From NCBI GenBank assembly GCA_902787145.1, contig CADAEZ010000004.1, positions 1 to 64,000 of the forward strand: a DNA stretch of 64,000 nt. The letters are read 5' to 3'. The notes under the pieces are model-generated. The model worked only from the letters and a program-made list of their open reading frames with translations. It did no database searches and was not told the DNA's origin. The position numbers and the translations under genes were made by a program. How positions within the stretch are numbered: the stretch's first letter is position 1; every line of letters starts with the position of its first letter. Shown here piece by piece: positions 8,469 through 16,206 of the stretch. The DNA is from an uncultured Ruminococcus sp. (lineage in GTDB: Bacteria > Bacillota > Clostridia > Oscillospirales > Acutalibacteraceae).

Positions 8469-8499
8469 GTATAGCATCTTAATCTAAAGATAATCTTAA
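8469..8499 (-). promoter_or_regulatory. Promoter with paired TTAAGA-n5-TTTAGA box (copy 2)
   Basis: Minus strand -10 TATACT (8469-8474), TTTAGA (8483-8488) and TTAAGA (8494-8499), in exactly the same geometry as copy 1. Conservation extends through the flanking AAGAAAAG and ACAGTATA bases but stops outside the box. Drives the cysteine peptidase. Confidence 0.5.
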
Positions 8500-8516
8500 G
8501 AAAAGCTCTTATTGAA

Positions 8517-8547
8517 GAAAAAGCGCGCTTTTTTGCACGCTTTTTCT
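8517..8547 (-). terminator. Terminator of the CotH gene
   Basis: Stem AAAAAGCG-GC/GC-CGCTTTTT with a T-rich tail on the minus strand, directly after the CotH stop codon. Confidence 0.65.
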
Positions 8548-8551
8548 CATT

Positions 8552-10804
8552 TTATTTAGTTTTAGCAGATTTGATTACCGACCATTCGCCGGTGTATTTT
8601 TTTCCGTTTATTATTCTGTAGGCGCGCACGCGGATATAGTATTTTTTGTGCGCCTTAAGGTTATTGACTCTATATGACACCGCGGTTTTTTTGTTGACGA
8701 TTACAAGTATGTTCGACCTCATAGAGCGTTTAAGAGAGTAGATAATCTGGTATCCATCGGCGTATTTGTTCTTTTTCCAGAAAGCTTTTACGGATTTTTT
8801 AGAGGCTATGGCCTTTTTCTGCTCCGTCTTAGAGATATACCTGTAGCTTGTGTTCGACCAGGGGCTTGTGATCGACTTGGCAGTATTAACCGCGCAGGTC
8901 ATAAACACGTAGCATCCGTTTGACTTTAGATTACTGAAAACAAAGGTTGTCTGTCCGCCGGTATAAACATAGCTCCAGTTTTTAGCTCCGTACTTTTTAT
9001 AGGCAATTTTATAGTCTGTCGCGCCCTGTACAGGAGACACAGAAAGCGTAACCTGCTTTTTGCCGGCGTTGACGGTTGTTTTTGTCTTTGGCTTAGGGAG
9101 AGTCTCCTTGACGGGCTCGATAGCGTATGTGACAGGTTCTGTAGTCTCTGTCATCGGTTCGGTGGTTTCGGTAACAGGCGCGGTTGTGTCTGTGACAGGC
9201 TCCGAGGTTCCGGTAACAGGTTCGGTTGTGTCTGTGACAGGCTCCGAGGTTCCGGTAACAGGTTCGGTTGTGTCGGTGACAGGCTCCAAGGTTCCGGTAA
9301 CAGGTTCGGTTGTGTCGGTGACAGGCTCCGAAGTCTCGGTAGAGGGTTCGGTTGTGCCGGTGACAGGCTCCGAAGTCTCGGTAGAGGGTTCGGTTGTGTC
9401 TGTGACAGGCTCCGAGGTTCCGGTAACAGGTTCGGTTGTGCCGGTGACAGGCTCCGAGGTCTCGGTAGAGGGTTCGGTTGTGCCGGTGACAGGCTCCGAA
9501 GTCTCGGTAGAGGGTTCGGTAGTCTCCGTGACCGGTTCGGTGGTTGTAATCGGCTCAACTCCAAAATACTCTCTCAGCCATTCGACACGCTCAGCGCACC
9601 AGTTGACGTAAAAGTCCCAGTTCTCCTCAAAAGTATTGAGCGGAGTTTTCATAACGTTTACATAGTATCGGTTTACGCGCCATCCGGCCTCGTTAAAGTT
9701 TCTTTTGATTACAGTTTCATATGTGTTGTAGAAGCTGTCAATCACACCGCCCTTAGCCGGTATAGCGGCAAAATAGGCATAGTGCTCGGCAAACTCGGCC
9801 TTCGTCAATTCGTTGAACCAGTCCTTTGCGCAAAGGATTTTGAAGAGATTGAAGCCGCTGATAAACAACCCGTCTGTTTTATAGGACGAGGCGTAGCGCG
9901 CGGAAAAATTCTCGTTGACATTGCCTGTGCTTAGGTCATAATCCCACGGTGGGCCCGCGCAAAGCCTGCCGTCCTTGTAGTAATAATACAACGAGCTGAA
10001 ATCGAAGTCTACGGTCTTGAGAAACTCGTTGAGCAGGTAGAACTTCACGAAGGAGCTTACGTCGATTTTACTCTCAATTTCTTCTTTTGTGCCGTTTTTC
10101 AGCGTAGAAATCACATCATCCATTGTGGAGCGCATATAGGTGACCTGATCCTCACTAGGAGGGTCGGGCTCGCTTACGGCAAAGCGGATTCCGTTTGTTG
10201 TAAAATAAGTAACGTCGGACTCCTCGCGCAGAGCCTCAAGCTCCAGCAGGAAGTCCTTTTTGCCGTCGTTACCCTTAACGTCGATGTCTACTCTGTCCTT
10301 GCCGTCGCCGACAGGCTCAATCAGCAGATAACAACCCCTGAACGAGCCGTCAACCACTACCTCGACAACCTTGAATTCCGAGGTATAGGGAACTCCCAAC
10401 TCTTTGGCAAGGCTGAAAGCTACATAATTACGGGCGAGTGTCGGGTCAAAAATATTGGAAATCAGCGACCATTTCTTTCCGCTGCCCATATTTAGAACGT
10501 TTTTCTTCTTTTCGAACTTGAAATTATATGATTTTTTCGCGATACTGTCAAACGCGGAGCTGTTGCCGCGCACCTTCATAATAATACTGTCTGAAAGGAT
10601 TGAGCCGTCAACGTCCTCTATCTGTACCTCGGCATTGACGTATCCGTCCGATTTAAGCAAGGATGTGCCGTTGCCGTTCTCAGTAGTAAAGGTGATTCGG
10701 GGAACTTCGAGTATATTTTGGGTATCGGCGGCAGCCTCGAACACTACCAGCGATCCGATAATTATCAGCAAAGACAGCGCTGCCGAAACAGTTCTTTTTA
10801 GCAT
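8552..10804 (-). CDS. Secreted CotH-kinase family protein with Thr/Pro repeat linker and fibronectin III-like C-terminus
   Basis: 750 residues: signal peptide (about 1-26), then a CotH domain (about 35-410). Hallmarks are MKVRGNSS, a basic strand KKSYNFKF, KWSLISNIFDPTLARN and the metal/catalytic motif PPWDYDLSTGN. Then come ~10 copies of a 14-residue EPVTxT(S/T) unit (about 415-560), and a C-terminal region with two FN3-like folds (KTTVNAGKKQVTLSV..., ending WSVIKSAKTK). CotH proteins are secreted atypical kinases, best known from Bacillus spore coat CotH, which phosphorylates CotB/CotG. In ruminococci CotH domains occur in cellulosome-associated proteins. Own promoter at 10850-10878 and own terminator. 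Unlike the second CotH protein in the window it has no dockerin. Confidence 0.85.
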   Translation of the reverse strand: MLKRTVSAALSLLIIIGSLVVFEAAADTQNILEVPRITFTTENGNGTSLLKSDGYVNAEVQIEDVDGSILSDSIIMKVRGNSSAFDSIAKKSYNFKFEKKKNVLNMGSGKKWSLISNIFDPTLARNYVAFSLAKELGVPYTSEFKVVEVVVDGSFRGCYLLIEPVGDGKDRVDIDVKGNDGKKDFLLELEALREESDVTYFTTNGIRFAVSEPDPPSEDQVTYMRSTMDDVISTLKNGTKEEIESKIDVSSFVKFYLLNEFLKTVDFDFSSLYYYYKDGRLCAGPPWDYDLSTGNVNENFSARYASSYKTDGLFISGFNLFKILCAKDWFNELTKAEFAEHYAYFAAIPAKGGVIDSFYNTYETVIKRNFNEAGWRVNRYYVNVMKTPLNTFEENWDFYVNWCAERVEWLREYFGVEPITTTEPVTETTEPSTETSEPVTGTTEPSTETSEPVTGTTEPVTGTSEPVTDTTEPSTETSEPVTGTTEPSTETSEPVTDTTEPVTGTLEPVTDTTEPVTGTSEPVTDTTEPVTGTSEPVTDTTAPVTETTEPMTETTEPVTYAIEPVKETLPKPKTKTTVNAGKKQVTLSVSPVQGATDYKIAYKKYGAKNWSYVYTGGQTTFVFSNLKSNGCYVFMTCAVNTAKSITSPWSNTSYRYISKTEQKKAIASKKSVKAFWKKNKYADGYQIIYSLKRSMRSNILVIVNKKTAVSYRVNNLKAHKKYYIRVRAYRIINGKKYTGEWSVIKSAKTK
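9125..9545. repeat. Tandem 42-bp coding repeat (about 10 units) in the CotH linker
   Basis: Units encode variants of EPVTGTSEPVTDTT (14 codons). Neighbouring units are nearly identical at DNA level, so slipped-strand copy-number change is plausible. The unit is a multiple of 3, so length changes would not break the frame. Confidence 0.85.
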
Positions 10805-10849
10805 ATAATCTTACCTCTCTGAAGTTAAAGTAATAATCTCGATATAATC

Positions 10850-10878
10850 AGTATAACAAAACAAAAAATAAAAATCAA
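10850..10878 (-). promoter_or_regulatory. Promoter of the CotH gene
   Basis: Minus strand TTGATT (10873-10878), 17-bp spacer, TATACT (10850-10855). It lacks the TTAAGA-n5-TTTAGA box found at the other two secreted-protein promoters. Confidence 0.5.
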
Positions 10879-10891
10879 CATAATATATCTG

Positions 10892-10920
10892 TTTACAAAG
10901 GTCACTTTTTATTGTATAAT
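10892..10920 (+). promoter_or_regulatory. Promoter of the degV-like gene
   Basis: TTTACA (10892-10897), 17-bp spacer, TATAAT (10915-10920), back to back with the CotH promoter. Confidence 0.55.
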
Positions 10921-10954
10921 CTAAAAAGCAATATAACTAATGAGGTGACCCGGT

Positions 10955-11836
10955 ATGAACAGTTTTATTTTATCGTGCGAATCCACAGTGGATATGCCGT
11001 TTTCAATTATAAATTCACGTGATATACCCGTAATATTCTACTCCTATACAGCCAAAGGCAAGGAATACGAGGACGATATGGATCGTGATCCGCAGGCTTT
11101 GACGAAGTTTTACGAGCTGCTCAAGGAGGAGATTCCGTCTACCTCACAGCTTAACGAATATCAGTATATTGACTTTTTTACGGAGCTTCTTAAAAAAGGC
11201 GACGTATTGCATATAGCGTTCGGTTCGGGTATGACAAGGTCAATCCAGGGAGCCGAGTCCGCCGCCGAGAAGTTAAAGGAAAAATTCCCCGATCGCAAGC
11301 TTATTGTCATAGATTCCCTTTGCAGCTCGTCAGGCTACGGACTATTGGTTGACGCCGCGGCTGATATGAGAGACGCAGGCAAAACTATCGACGAGGTGGC
11401 CGAGTGGGTCAACAAAGCCAGACACAAGGTTCACCATGAGTTCTTCTCAACTGACCTGAAGTACTTCCGCCGAAGCGGACGTATGTCGGGCGCGACGGCT
11501 ACTGTCGCTGCGATACTGAATATCTGCCCGATCCTTAAGCTGGACGACAAGGGCAGGATTATCGCATATGACAAAGTTCGCGGTAAGCGCAACGCCATAA
11601 ACTATATCCTCAACAAGATGACCGCTCACGCTGACGGAGGCAACGATTACTCCGGCAAAATCTTCATCAGCCACTCGAACACTATCGAGGACGCTAAGGA
11701 CGCCAAGAAAGCGATTGAGGAACGTTTTACCAAAATGAACGGAGAGGTTCAGATTTACAACATCGGAACAATCATTGCCTCTCACACAGGCCCCGGAACC
11801 GTAGCGATTTTCTTCTTCGGGGACGACAGAGACTGA
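10955..11836 (+). CDS. DegV family fatty-acid-binding protein
   Basis: 293 residues of the DegV/FakB fold. It has the N-terminal ESTVDMP loop, PSTSQLN, the IDSLCSSSGYGLLV segment with the conserved small-residue turn, and the basic RRSGRMS motif. FakB-type members bind a fatty acid and present it to the kinase FakA for phosphorylation before incorporation into phospholipid. No fakA-like gene is in the window. RBS GAGGTGA, promoter and terminator are all its own, so it is a monocistronic gene. Confidence 0.9.
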   Translation: MNSFILSCESTVDMPFSIINSRDIPVIFYSYTAKGKEYEDDMDRDPQALTKFYELLKEEIPSTSQLNEYQYIDFFTELLKKGDVLHIAFGSGMTRSIQGAESAAEKLKEKFPDRKLIVIDSLCSSSGYGLLVDAAADMRDAGKTIDEVAEWVNKARHKVHHEFFSTDLKYFRRSGRMSGATATVAAILNICPILKLDDKGRIIAYDKVRGKRNAINYILNKMTAHADGGNDYSGKIFISHSNTIEDAKDAKKAIEERFTKMNGEVQIYNIGTIIASHTGPGTVAIFFFGDDRD

Positions 11837-11844
11837 TTAATGAC

Positions 11845-11876
11845 AAAAAGTTGCCGTGATTCGCGGCAACTTTTTC
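11845..11876 (+). terminator. Terminator of the degV-like gene
   Basis: Stem AAAAAGTTGCCG/CGCGGCAACTTTTT followed by TCTTT. Confidence 0.85.
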
Positions 11877-11940
11877 TTTATATAATAACGTTGTATTGTC
11901 ATACTTATACTTATTACAGAAAAACCCGAACCGCAAGATT

Positions 11941-11981
11941 TGACCCGACCTTAGAAAGTCAGAATTTCTAAGGTCGGGTCA
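11941..11981. repeat. Perfect 17-bp inverted repeat without U-tract
   Basis: Arms TGACCCGACCTTAGAAA (11941-11957) and its exact complement (11965-11981) with a 7-nt loop. It lies between the converging degV-like and rubrerythrin genes. Neither strand has the T run of an intrinsic terminator, so its role is unclear. Confidence 0.8.
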
Positions 11982-12002
11982 TTGTAACAGCCCTAAGCTA
12001 TA

Positions 12003-12539
12003 TTAATAATTCTCAGCGCTTATCTCGAAGAAGCTCTGCGGATGGTCGCAGGTTGGACAAACATCGGGAGCCTTAGTTCCGACAACAATATGTCCGCAGT
12101 TGCGGCATTCCCAGACCTTGACCTCGCTTTTTTCAAACACCTTGGCCGTCTCGATGTTTTTGAGCAGAGCTCGGTATCTCTCCTCGTGATGCTTTTCTAT
12201 AGCCGCCACGAGCCTGAATTTCTCGGCAAGCTCGGGAAAACCTTCCTCATCGGCGGTTTTGGCGAATCCTTCATACATATCAGTCCACTCGTAGTTTTCG
12301 CCGTCGGCGGCCGATTTGAGGTTATCCGCTGTAGATCCGATTCCCTCAAGCTCCTTAAACCACATTTTTGCGTGTTCTTTTTCGTTATCCGCGGTCTTCT
12401 GGAAGAGAGCGGCTATCTGCTGATATCCGTCTTTCTTTGCTTTTGAGGCAAAGTAGGTGTATTTGTTCCTAGCCTGTGACTCGCCGGCAAAGGCAGCCTC
12501 AAGATTTTTTTCGGTTTGTGTTCCTGCGTATTTTGACAT
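12003..12539 (-). CDS. rbr: Rubrerythrin
   Basis: 178 residues, the usual length. The N-terminal ferritin-like four-helix domain holds the di-iron ligands ([33 protein letters not shown]). A C-terminal rubredoxin domain follows with two CxxC knuckles (CRNCGH, CPTCDHP). Rubrerythrin is a cytosolic peroxidase that detoxifies H2O2 in anaerobes, with electrons from NAD(P)H via rubredoxin-type carriers. Strong RBS (GGAGG). The upstream 60 bp are almost pure A/T; no PerR box can be named with confidence. A copy of the dispersed repeat lies just upstream. Confidence 0.97.
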   Translation of the reverse strand: MSKYAGTQTEKNLEAAFAGESQARNKYTYFASKAKKDGYQQIAALFQKTADNEKEHAKMWFKELEGIGSTADNLKSAADGENYEWTDMYEGFAKTADEEGFPELAEKFRLVAAIEKHHEERYRALLKNIETAKVFEKSEVKVWECRNCGHIVVGTKAPDVCPTCDHPQSFFEISAENY

Positions 12540-12624
12540 AGTTTTCCTCCTGTGTTTTATATTATATATTATTATTTTTTATTATTAAAAATATTCGCAC
12601 GTTAAAGCGCTCATACGGCACGCT

Positions 12625-12695
12625 TTTCGCTGTTTATCGCTTATTTTGCTAAACAAAACCTGAACGGAGAATAAAAATTATTTTGCTCTATAGGA
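12625..12695. repeat. Dispersed intergenic repeat, copy 2
   Basis: TTTTCGCT...ATCGCTTATTTTGC...CTGAACGGAGAATAAAAAT...CTCTATAGGA, homologous to the copies at 5.96, 14.83 and 41.60 kb in the same orientation. It has only one CTCTATAGGA end and no distal partner. It occupies most of the 200-bp gap between rubrerythrin and the purine permease. Confidence 0.6.
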
Positions 12696-12696
12696 C

Positions 12697-12732
12697 AAAG
12701 AAACCGCCACTTATCTTAGCGACGGCCTCTTT
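12697..12732 (-). terminator. Terminator of the NCS2 permease gene
   Basis: Stem AAAGAGGCCG/CGGTTTCTTT (two GU pairs) around a 16-nt loop, 7 nt after the stop codon; short T tail. Confidence 0.5.
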
Positions 12733-12739
12733 TTGGAGA

Positions 12740-14119
12740 TTATAGAATCTTTAATGTCTGTAGGGCTGTAATTACATACATAAGGATAAACAGGGCGACG
12801 ATTATATACATCAGCGGATGTACCTTCTTTGCCTTTCCTTTTGCGACCATAACTACTATATAAGAGATAAATCCGAAAGCGATACCGTCGGTGATAGAAT
12901 AGAAGAACGGCATACCAACTACTGTGAAGAAAGCGGGTACAGCCAGTTCGAGGTTATCCCATTCGATATCCTTTAGAGAAGCGCACATCAGGATACCAAC
13001 GATAACAAGTACCGGAGCGGTAGCGGATGTCGGAACAAAACCTACTACAGGCGAAATAAAGAGAGCCAGCGCGAAGCAGATACCTGTGACTGTTGATGTA
13101 AGACCTGTGCGTCCGCCCGCGGCGATACCGGCGGTGGACTCTACATATGTTGTAACTGTTGATGTACCTAATACAGCGCCTGCGGATGTAGCGAGCGCGT
13201 CGGCGAGCATAGCTCTCTCGATTTTCGGAAGATTGCCGTTTTCGTCGAGGTAGCCGGCTTTGTCGGCAGCGCCGATGAGTGTGCCGATTGTGTCGAACAT
13301 ATCAACGAGCACGAGTGTAATCATAACAGCTACGAGAGACGCGATCGGAGCCGAGAATAACTCGCCCATAGCGGTAAAGCACTTGCCAAACATAGAGAAG
13401 TCAAGGTGAGGCACCCACGACTTAGGAAGCGCAATGCCCATATCCAAACCGAAGCAGAACTGGCAGATGTTGCCGATAACCGCTGTAAGAATCATACCGA
13501 TGAAGATACCGGCCTTTACGTTCTGGACAATAAGAATAGTGATGATAAGAATTCCTACAATAGCAAGAAGAACCTTGGGGTCGGCAAAGTTACCGAGGTC
13601 GATTGTTGTAGCGCCGCCGGTTGTCTTATCTACAACGATACCGGCGTTTACAAAGCCGATAATCGCGATAAACAAGCCGATACCCGCTGTGATCGCTTTT
13701 TTCAGCGAGAGCGGAATAGCCTCTACAATAGCTCTTCTGGCGCCTGTAACTGTGAGTAAAATAAAGAATACACCTGCAATAAATACAGCGCTTAGGGCGG
13801 CAGGAGCCGATAATCCGAAGCCAAGACACAGAGTATACGCGAATACAGCGTTGAGTCCGAGTCCGGGAGCCTGAGCCATAGGATAGCCCGAAAGCCAGCC
13901 GATAAGCCATGTGCCTAAAGCGGACGCGATACACGTAGCGGTAAATACCGCCGAATGCTCCATCGCTCCGGGAACATTGGCAAGAGCTTCGTTGCTCTTA
14001 CTGATAACCTGTGGATTAAGAAAGATGATATACGCCATTGTAAGGAAGGTGGTAATACCGGCGATAATCTCTGTTCTTATGTTCGTACCATGTTCTTTTA
14101 GTTTGAACAGTTTTTCCAA
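12740..14119 (-). CDS. NCS2 family purine permease (PbuG/AzgA type)
   Basis: 459 residues with about 12-14 TM segments. The N-terminus KEHGTNIRTEIIAGITTFLTM and LNPQVIS are signatures of the AzgA/PbuG branch of NCS2 proton symporters, which take up hypoxanthine, guanine or adenine. GTSTVTTYVESTAGIAAGGRTG is the conserved TM10 region. The start is TTG at 14117-14119 with AGGGGGA 8 nt upstream. A promoter at 14227-14255 leaves a ~100-nt leader with mutually exclusive helices, suggesting RNA-level control. No purine riboswitch consensus is present in that leader. Confidence 0.92.
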   Translation of the reverse strand: MEKLFKLKEHGTNIRTEIIAGITTFLTMAYIIFLNPQVISKSNEALANVPGAMEHSAVFTATCIASALGTWLIGWLSGYPMAQAPGLGLNAVFAYTLCLGFGLSAPAALSAVFIAGVFFILLTVTGARRAIVEAIPLSLKKAITAGIGLFIAIIGFVNAGIVVDKTTGGATTIDLGNFADPKVLLAIVGILIITILIVQNVKAGIFIGMILTAVIGNICQFCFGLDMGIALPKSWVPHLDFSMFGKCFTAMGELFSAPIASLVAVMITLVLVDMFDTIGTLIGAADKAGYLDENGNLPKIERAMLADALATSAGAVLGTSTVTTYVESTAGIAAGGRTGLTSTVTGICFALALFISPVVGFVPTSATAPVLVIVGILMCASLKDIEWDNLELAVPAFFTVVGMPFFYSITDGIAFGFISYIVVMVAKGKAKKVHPLMYIIVALFILMYVITALQTLKIL

Positions 14120-14219
14120 GAGAATTTCCCCCTATAAAGATATTTGTACTGTCAGCGTTTTGCGCCGACGATTTTGTACGATAAAGAACAGCAAGATACT
14201 CCCCTATCTTACAAAATAC
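14120..14219 (-). promoter_or_regulatory. Structured mRNA leader of the purine permease (candidate cis-regulatory RNA)
   Basis: Read 5'->3' on the minus strand: AAGATA (14210-14205), GGGGAG loop, TATCTT (14198-14193), then a GTCGGCG/CGCTGAC hairpin (14169-14163 with 14157-14151) flanked by GTAC on both sides (14179-14176, 14149-14146). A second TATCTT (14142-14137) lies 5 nt before the AGGGGG ribosome-binding site. The two TATCTT copies compete for one AAGATA, so a local hairpin and a long-range helix next to the RBS exclude each other. GGGGAGTA recalls the yybP-ykoY loop, but other hallmarks are not clear. Confidence 0.35.
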
Positions 14220-14226
14220 ATAATAA

Positions 14227-14255
14227 ATTATAATAAATTATTCACCAGATTTCAA
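14227..14255 (-). promoter_or_regulatory. Promoter of the purine permease
   Basis: Minus strand TTGAAA (14250-14255), 17-bp spacer, TATAAT (14227-14232). Confidence 0.55.
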
Positions 14256-14316
14256 GGGTAATTCTTATAATATCTGTCCAAATCGCCAAATGTTACAAGA
14301 TTGTATCATTTAACAG

Positions 14317-14343
14317 AAAAGGAGCCGACACTGCGTCAGCTCC
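14317..14343 (-). terminator. Terminator of the small membrane protein gene
   Basis: Stem GGAGCTGAC/GTCGGCTCC (14321-14343, one GT pair) followed by TTTTC on the minus strand. Confidence 0.7.
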
Positions 14344-14349
14344 GTGATG

Positions 14350-14679
14350 TTAAAATATTTTAAGATAAAAGCATACCGCCAACACTCCGAGGCATACGGC
14401 CGTAAGCGAAGCAATCACCGCTATCCAAGCTCCCTTGCGGCCGGATTTTTTAGGTTTGTTTTCGCTTTTATTGTCGGATTTAGCTTTTGACGGAACATAA
14501 AGCTTGACTTCGTCCTCCGGCTCGTCGATTATTACCGCGCCTCCCGGATTAGCTTCGGATATATTAATCATCAGTTCTTCCTGGGGTTCGTTGCCGGCGG
14601 TACGGACAGACGGTTTTTTCAGCGCGTTTATCGGAGGAGCCGGTCGCGCGGGCTTGTTCCTAAACTTCCGTTCACTCAT
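14350..14679 (-). CDS. Small single-TM membrane protein of unknown function
   Basis: 109 residues from the ATG at 14677-14679 (MSERKFRNKPARP), chosen because GGAGA lies 6 nt upstream; the 29-codon upstream extension is rejected. The N-terminal ~80 residues are a hydrophilic cytoplasmic stretch rich in Pro, Lys and Glu. One TM span (GAWIAVIASLTAVCLGVLAV) is next to the C-terminus. I recognise no family. Own terminator; the upstream gap holds a dispersed repeat copy. Confidence 0.6.
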   Translation of the reverse strand: MSERKFRNKPARPAPPINALKKPSVRTAGNEPQEELMINISEANPGGAVIIDEPEDEVKLYVPSKAKSDNKSENKPKKSGRKGAWIAVIASLTAVCLGVLAVCFYLKIF

Positions 14680-14809
14680 AGCATTCTCCTGCAAATAGGG
14701 ACAGCATATCGCCGTAAGGCGAATTTCTCGAATATGGTTAATCATATTCGCGCGAACATTTATCAATTTGATTGTAACACTCTTAACCGATTATGTCAAG
14801 AAAAGCGTG

Positions 14810-14968
14810 CCTATGGCACGCTTTTCGCTACTCATCGCTCGTTATGCGAAGCAGAAACTGAGCGGAGAATACAAATCTTTTTTTACTCTATAGGAGCAAG
14901 TAAATATGAATGACCAATTTAGGAATTATTCTTTGAATTATTCAAGTTTTGAGTAATTTCCTATAGAG
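14810..14968. repeat. Dispersed intergenic repeat, copy 3
   Basis: Begins at a GCGTGC/GGCACGC hairpin followed by TTTTCGCTACTCATCGCTCG. The core TGCGAAGCAGAAACTGAGCG is nearly identical to copy 4. It ends with the inverted pair CTCTATAGGA (14886-14895) and TCCTATAGAG (14959-14968), 63 bp apart. The insert between them carries no ORF. Confidence 0.65.
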
Positions 14969-14978
14969 CAAGAAAAGG

Positions 14979-16034
14979 CTAAACACAGTACAAGTTTGTG
15001 TCCCAATGCGGAATATATGGATGGTGGCGAAGGTAGAACCTGTACTCCGGGTTAATGTTTCTGAGTTGAAGGATAAGCGAGAATATGTCCTCCGAGCGGT
15101 GATAGGCGGCTACGTTGAGCTTGGGCCTAAAAAGGCGGAGGGTGTTTTGCATTCCGACAAAGGTTTCTTTTTCGGCGCCCTCAACGTCGAGCTTTGCGTA
15201 GGTAATACGTTTTCCGCACAGGATAGTGTCCGCCTTTGCGACCTGTATCGGCACGCCGTCGTCGGTAATGGCGCAGTTTCGTCCGGATTTTGTGTTAAAA
15301 TTCAGCTGAGTGTTCTCGCTGTAGGAGCCGAGCTGCCAGAGGCTTATGTTTTCCATATCGGCACAATGCTGCTTTAGCTTGTCGAAGCTCTTTTTGTTTG
15401 GCTCAAAGGCGGTAATACTGCTGTATCTTCCGTTCGTATAGGACAAAAACTCGTCGATTGTGTCGCCGTTATAGGCTCCGAGGTCGAGGTAGGACTCGTT
15501 TTCGCCGAGCTTTAGAATACTCCCGAACGCCTCGTCCTTGTCCGTCTCGCAGGCCTTTAGACAGCTTAAATCTCCCGTGTACTGAAAACGAATAATTTCG
15601 GCATAGACCTTTCGGCTTTGTTCGTCCGAGAGCAGGGAGTACGCCTCGTTAATCTCCGCTTCGTATTTGTTATAAAACTGCTTGTTAAAGATATTGTCGC
15701 CGAATACCGGCACCGAGGGTACGACAAGATCGTGCTTTTCGGCTATAGCGCGGATATGCTCCATAACATCCGGAAGCTGACTCGCAAAACACAAAGCAAT
15801 CGTAAAATCGCTTAGCTCCGATTCAAAATCGGATAGCTTTTTAACCGTGAAACCGTGAAAACTCTGTCCGCGCACAAAGTCGTCGCTCGCCATTACGCCG
15901 TATGGAGATATATTCAGTTTTTCGAATTCTCGCAGCACCTTGTCGGCGCCGTCGCCCATTCCGTAAAGTACAATGGGCTTGTCGGTATCCGTCAGATAAG
16001 TCCATACGGAACGCTGATTCTCAATAAAATTCAT
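14979..16034 (-). CDS. FkbM family SAM-dependent methyltransferase
   Basis: 351 residues. The N-terminal half (to ~150) has a Rossmann-like start (KPIVLYGMGDGADKVL) as in sugar-nucleotide or pseudaminic-type enzymes. The C-terminal FkbM methyltransferase domain has SAM motif I in ESYLDLGAYNGDTIDEF, an acidic loop AFEPN, and the FkbM hallmark YAKLDVEGAEKETF. Such proteins O-methylate sugars or glycans. RBS AAGGAAT; the gene stands alone directly downstream of the 5S-like gene's terminator. The acceptor is unknown. Confidence 0.82.
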   Translation of the reverse strand: MNFIENQRSVWTYLTDTDKPIVLYGMGDGADKVLREFEKLNISPYGVMASDDFVRGQSFHGFTVKKLSDFESELSDFTIALCFASQLPDVMEHIRAIAEKHDLVVPSVPVFGDNIFNKQFYNKYEAEINEAYSLLSDEQSRKVYAEIIRFQYTGDLSCLKACETDKDEAFGSILKLGENESYLDLGAYNGDTIDEFLSYTNGRYSSITAFEPNKKSFDKLKQHCADMENISLWQLGSYSENTQLNFNTKSGRNCAITDDGVPIQVAKADTILCGKRITYAKLDVEGAEKETFVGMQNTLRLFRPKLNVAAYHRSEDIFSLILQLRNINPEYRFYLRHHPYIPHWDTNLYCV

Positions 16035-16054
16035 AATAATTATTCCTTATAAAG

Positions 16055-16080
16055 TAAAACGCCCACCCTATTGGGTGGAC
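16055..16080 (-). terminator. Terminator downstream of the 5S-like gene
   Basis: Minus strand stem CCACCC/GGGTGG with GCGTTTTAC tail, 7 nt after the predicted 5S 3' end. Confidence 0.7.
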
Positions 16081-16086
16081 ACTTTA

Positions 16087-16206
16087 AATGTTGGCATCTT
16101 CCTATTTTCACAGGCCGTCGCCAGCCAACTATCTTCGGCACTACAGGGCTTAACTTCTGTGTTCGGTATGGGAACAGGTGGACAATATAATCGGAAAGTC
16201 AAGAGT
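16087..16206 (-). rRNA. rrf: 5S rRNA, with decayed 5' strand (possible pseudogene)
   Basis: Minus strand from about 16190 to 16087 is clearly 5S: GTCCACCTGTTCCCATACC, GAACACAGAAGTTAAGC, GATAGTTGGCTGGCGACGGC and GGAAGATGCCAAC. Counting back gives a 120-nt molecule. Its first ~23 nt, however, pair poorly: helix I is ACTCTTGAC against GCCAACATT (3 mismatches), and the outer part of helix II is TTATATTG against CCCTGTAG (2 mismatches plus 2 GU). It is isolated, with no 16S, 23S or tRNA gene nearby, but keeps a terminator. A real but divergent 5S or a solo copy in decay are both possible. Confidence 0.75.

Noticed and set aside
9060..9611. 183-codon open frame on the plus strand across the CotH repeats
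   Set aside because: The open frame results from the 42-bp repeat; no RBS or promoter, and the opposite strand encodes a normal CotH linker.
12540..12600. PerR box upstream of rubrerythrin
   Set aside because: The region is almost entirely A/T and matches many such motifs by chance.
14120..14219. Purine riboswitch upstream of the permease
   Set aside because: The three-way junction consensus (the UAUA and UUUCUAC segments) is absent; listed only as a structured leader of unknown class.
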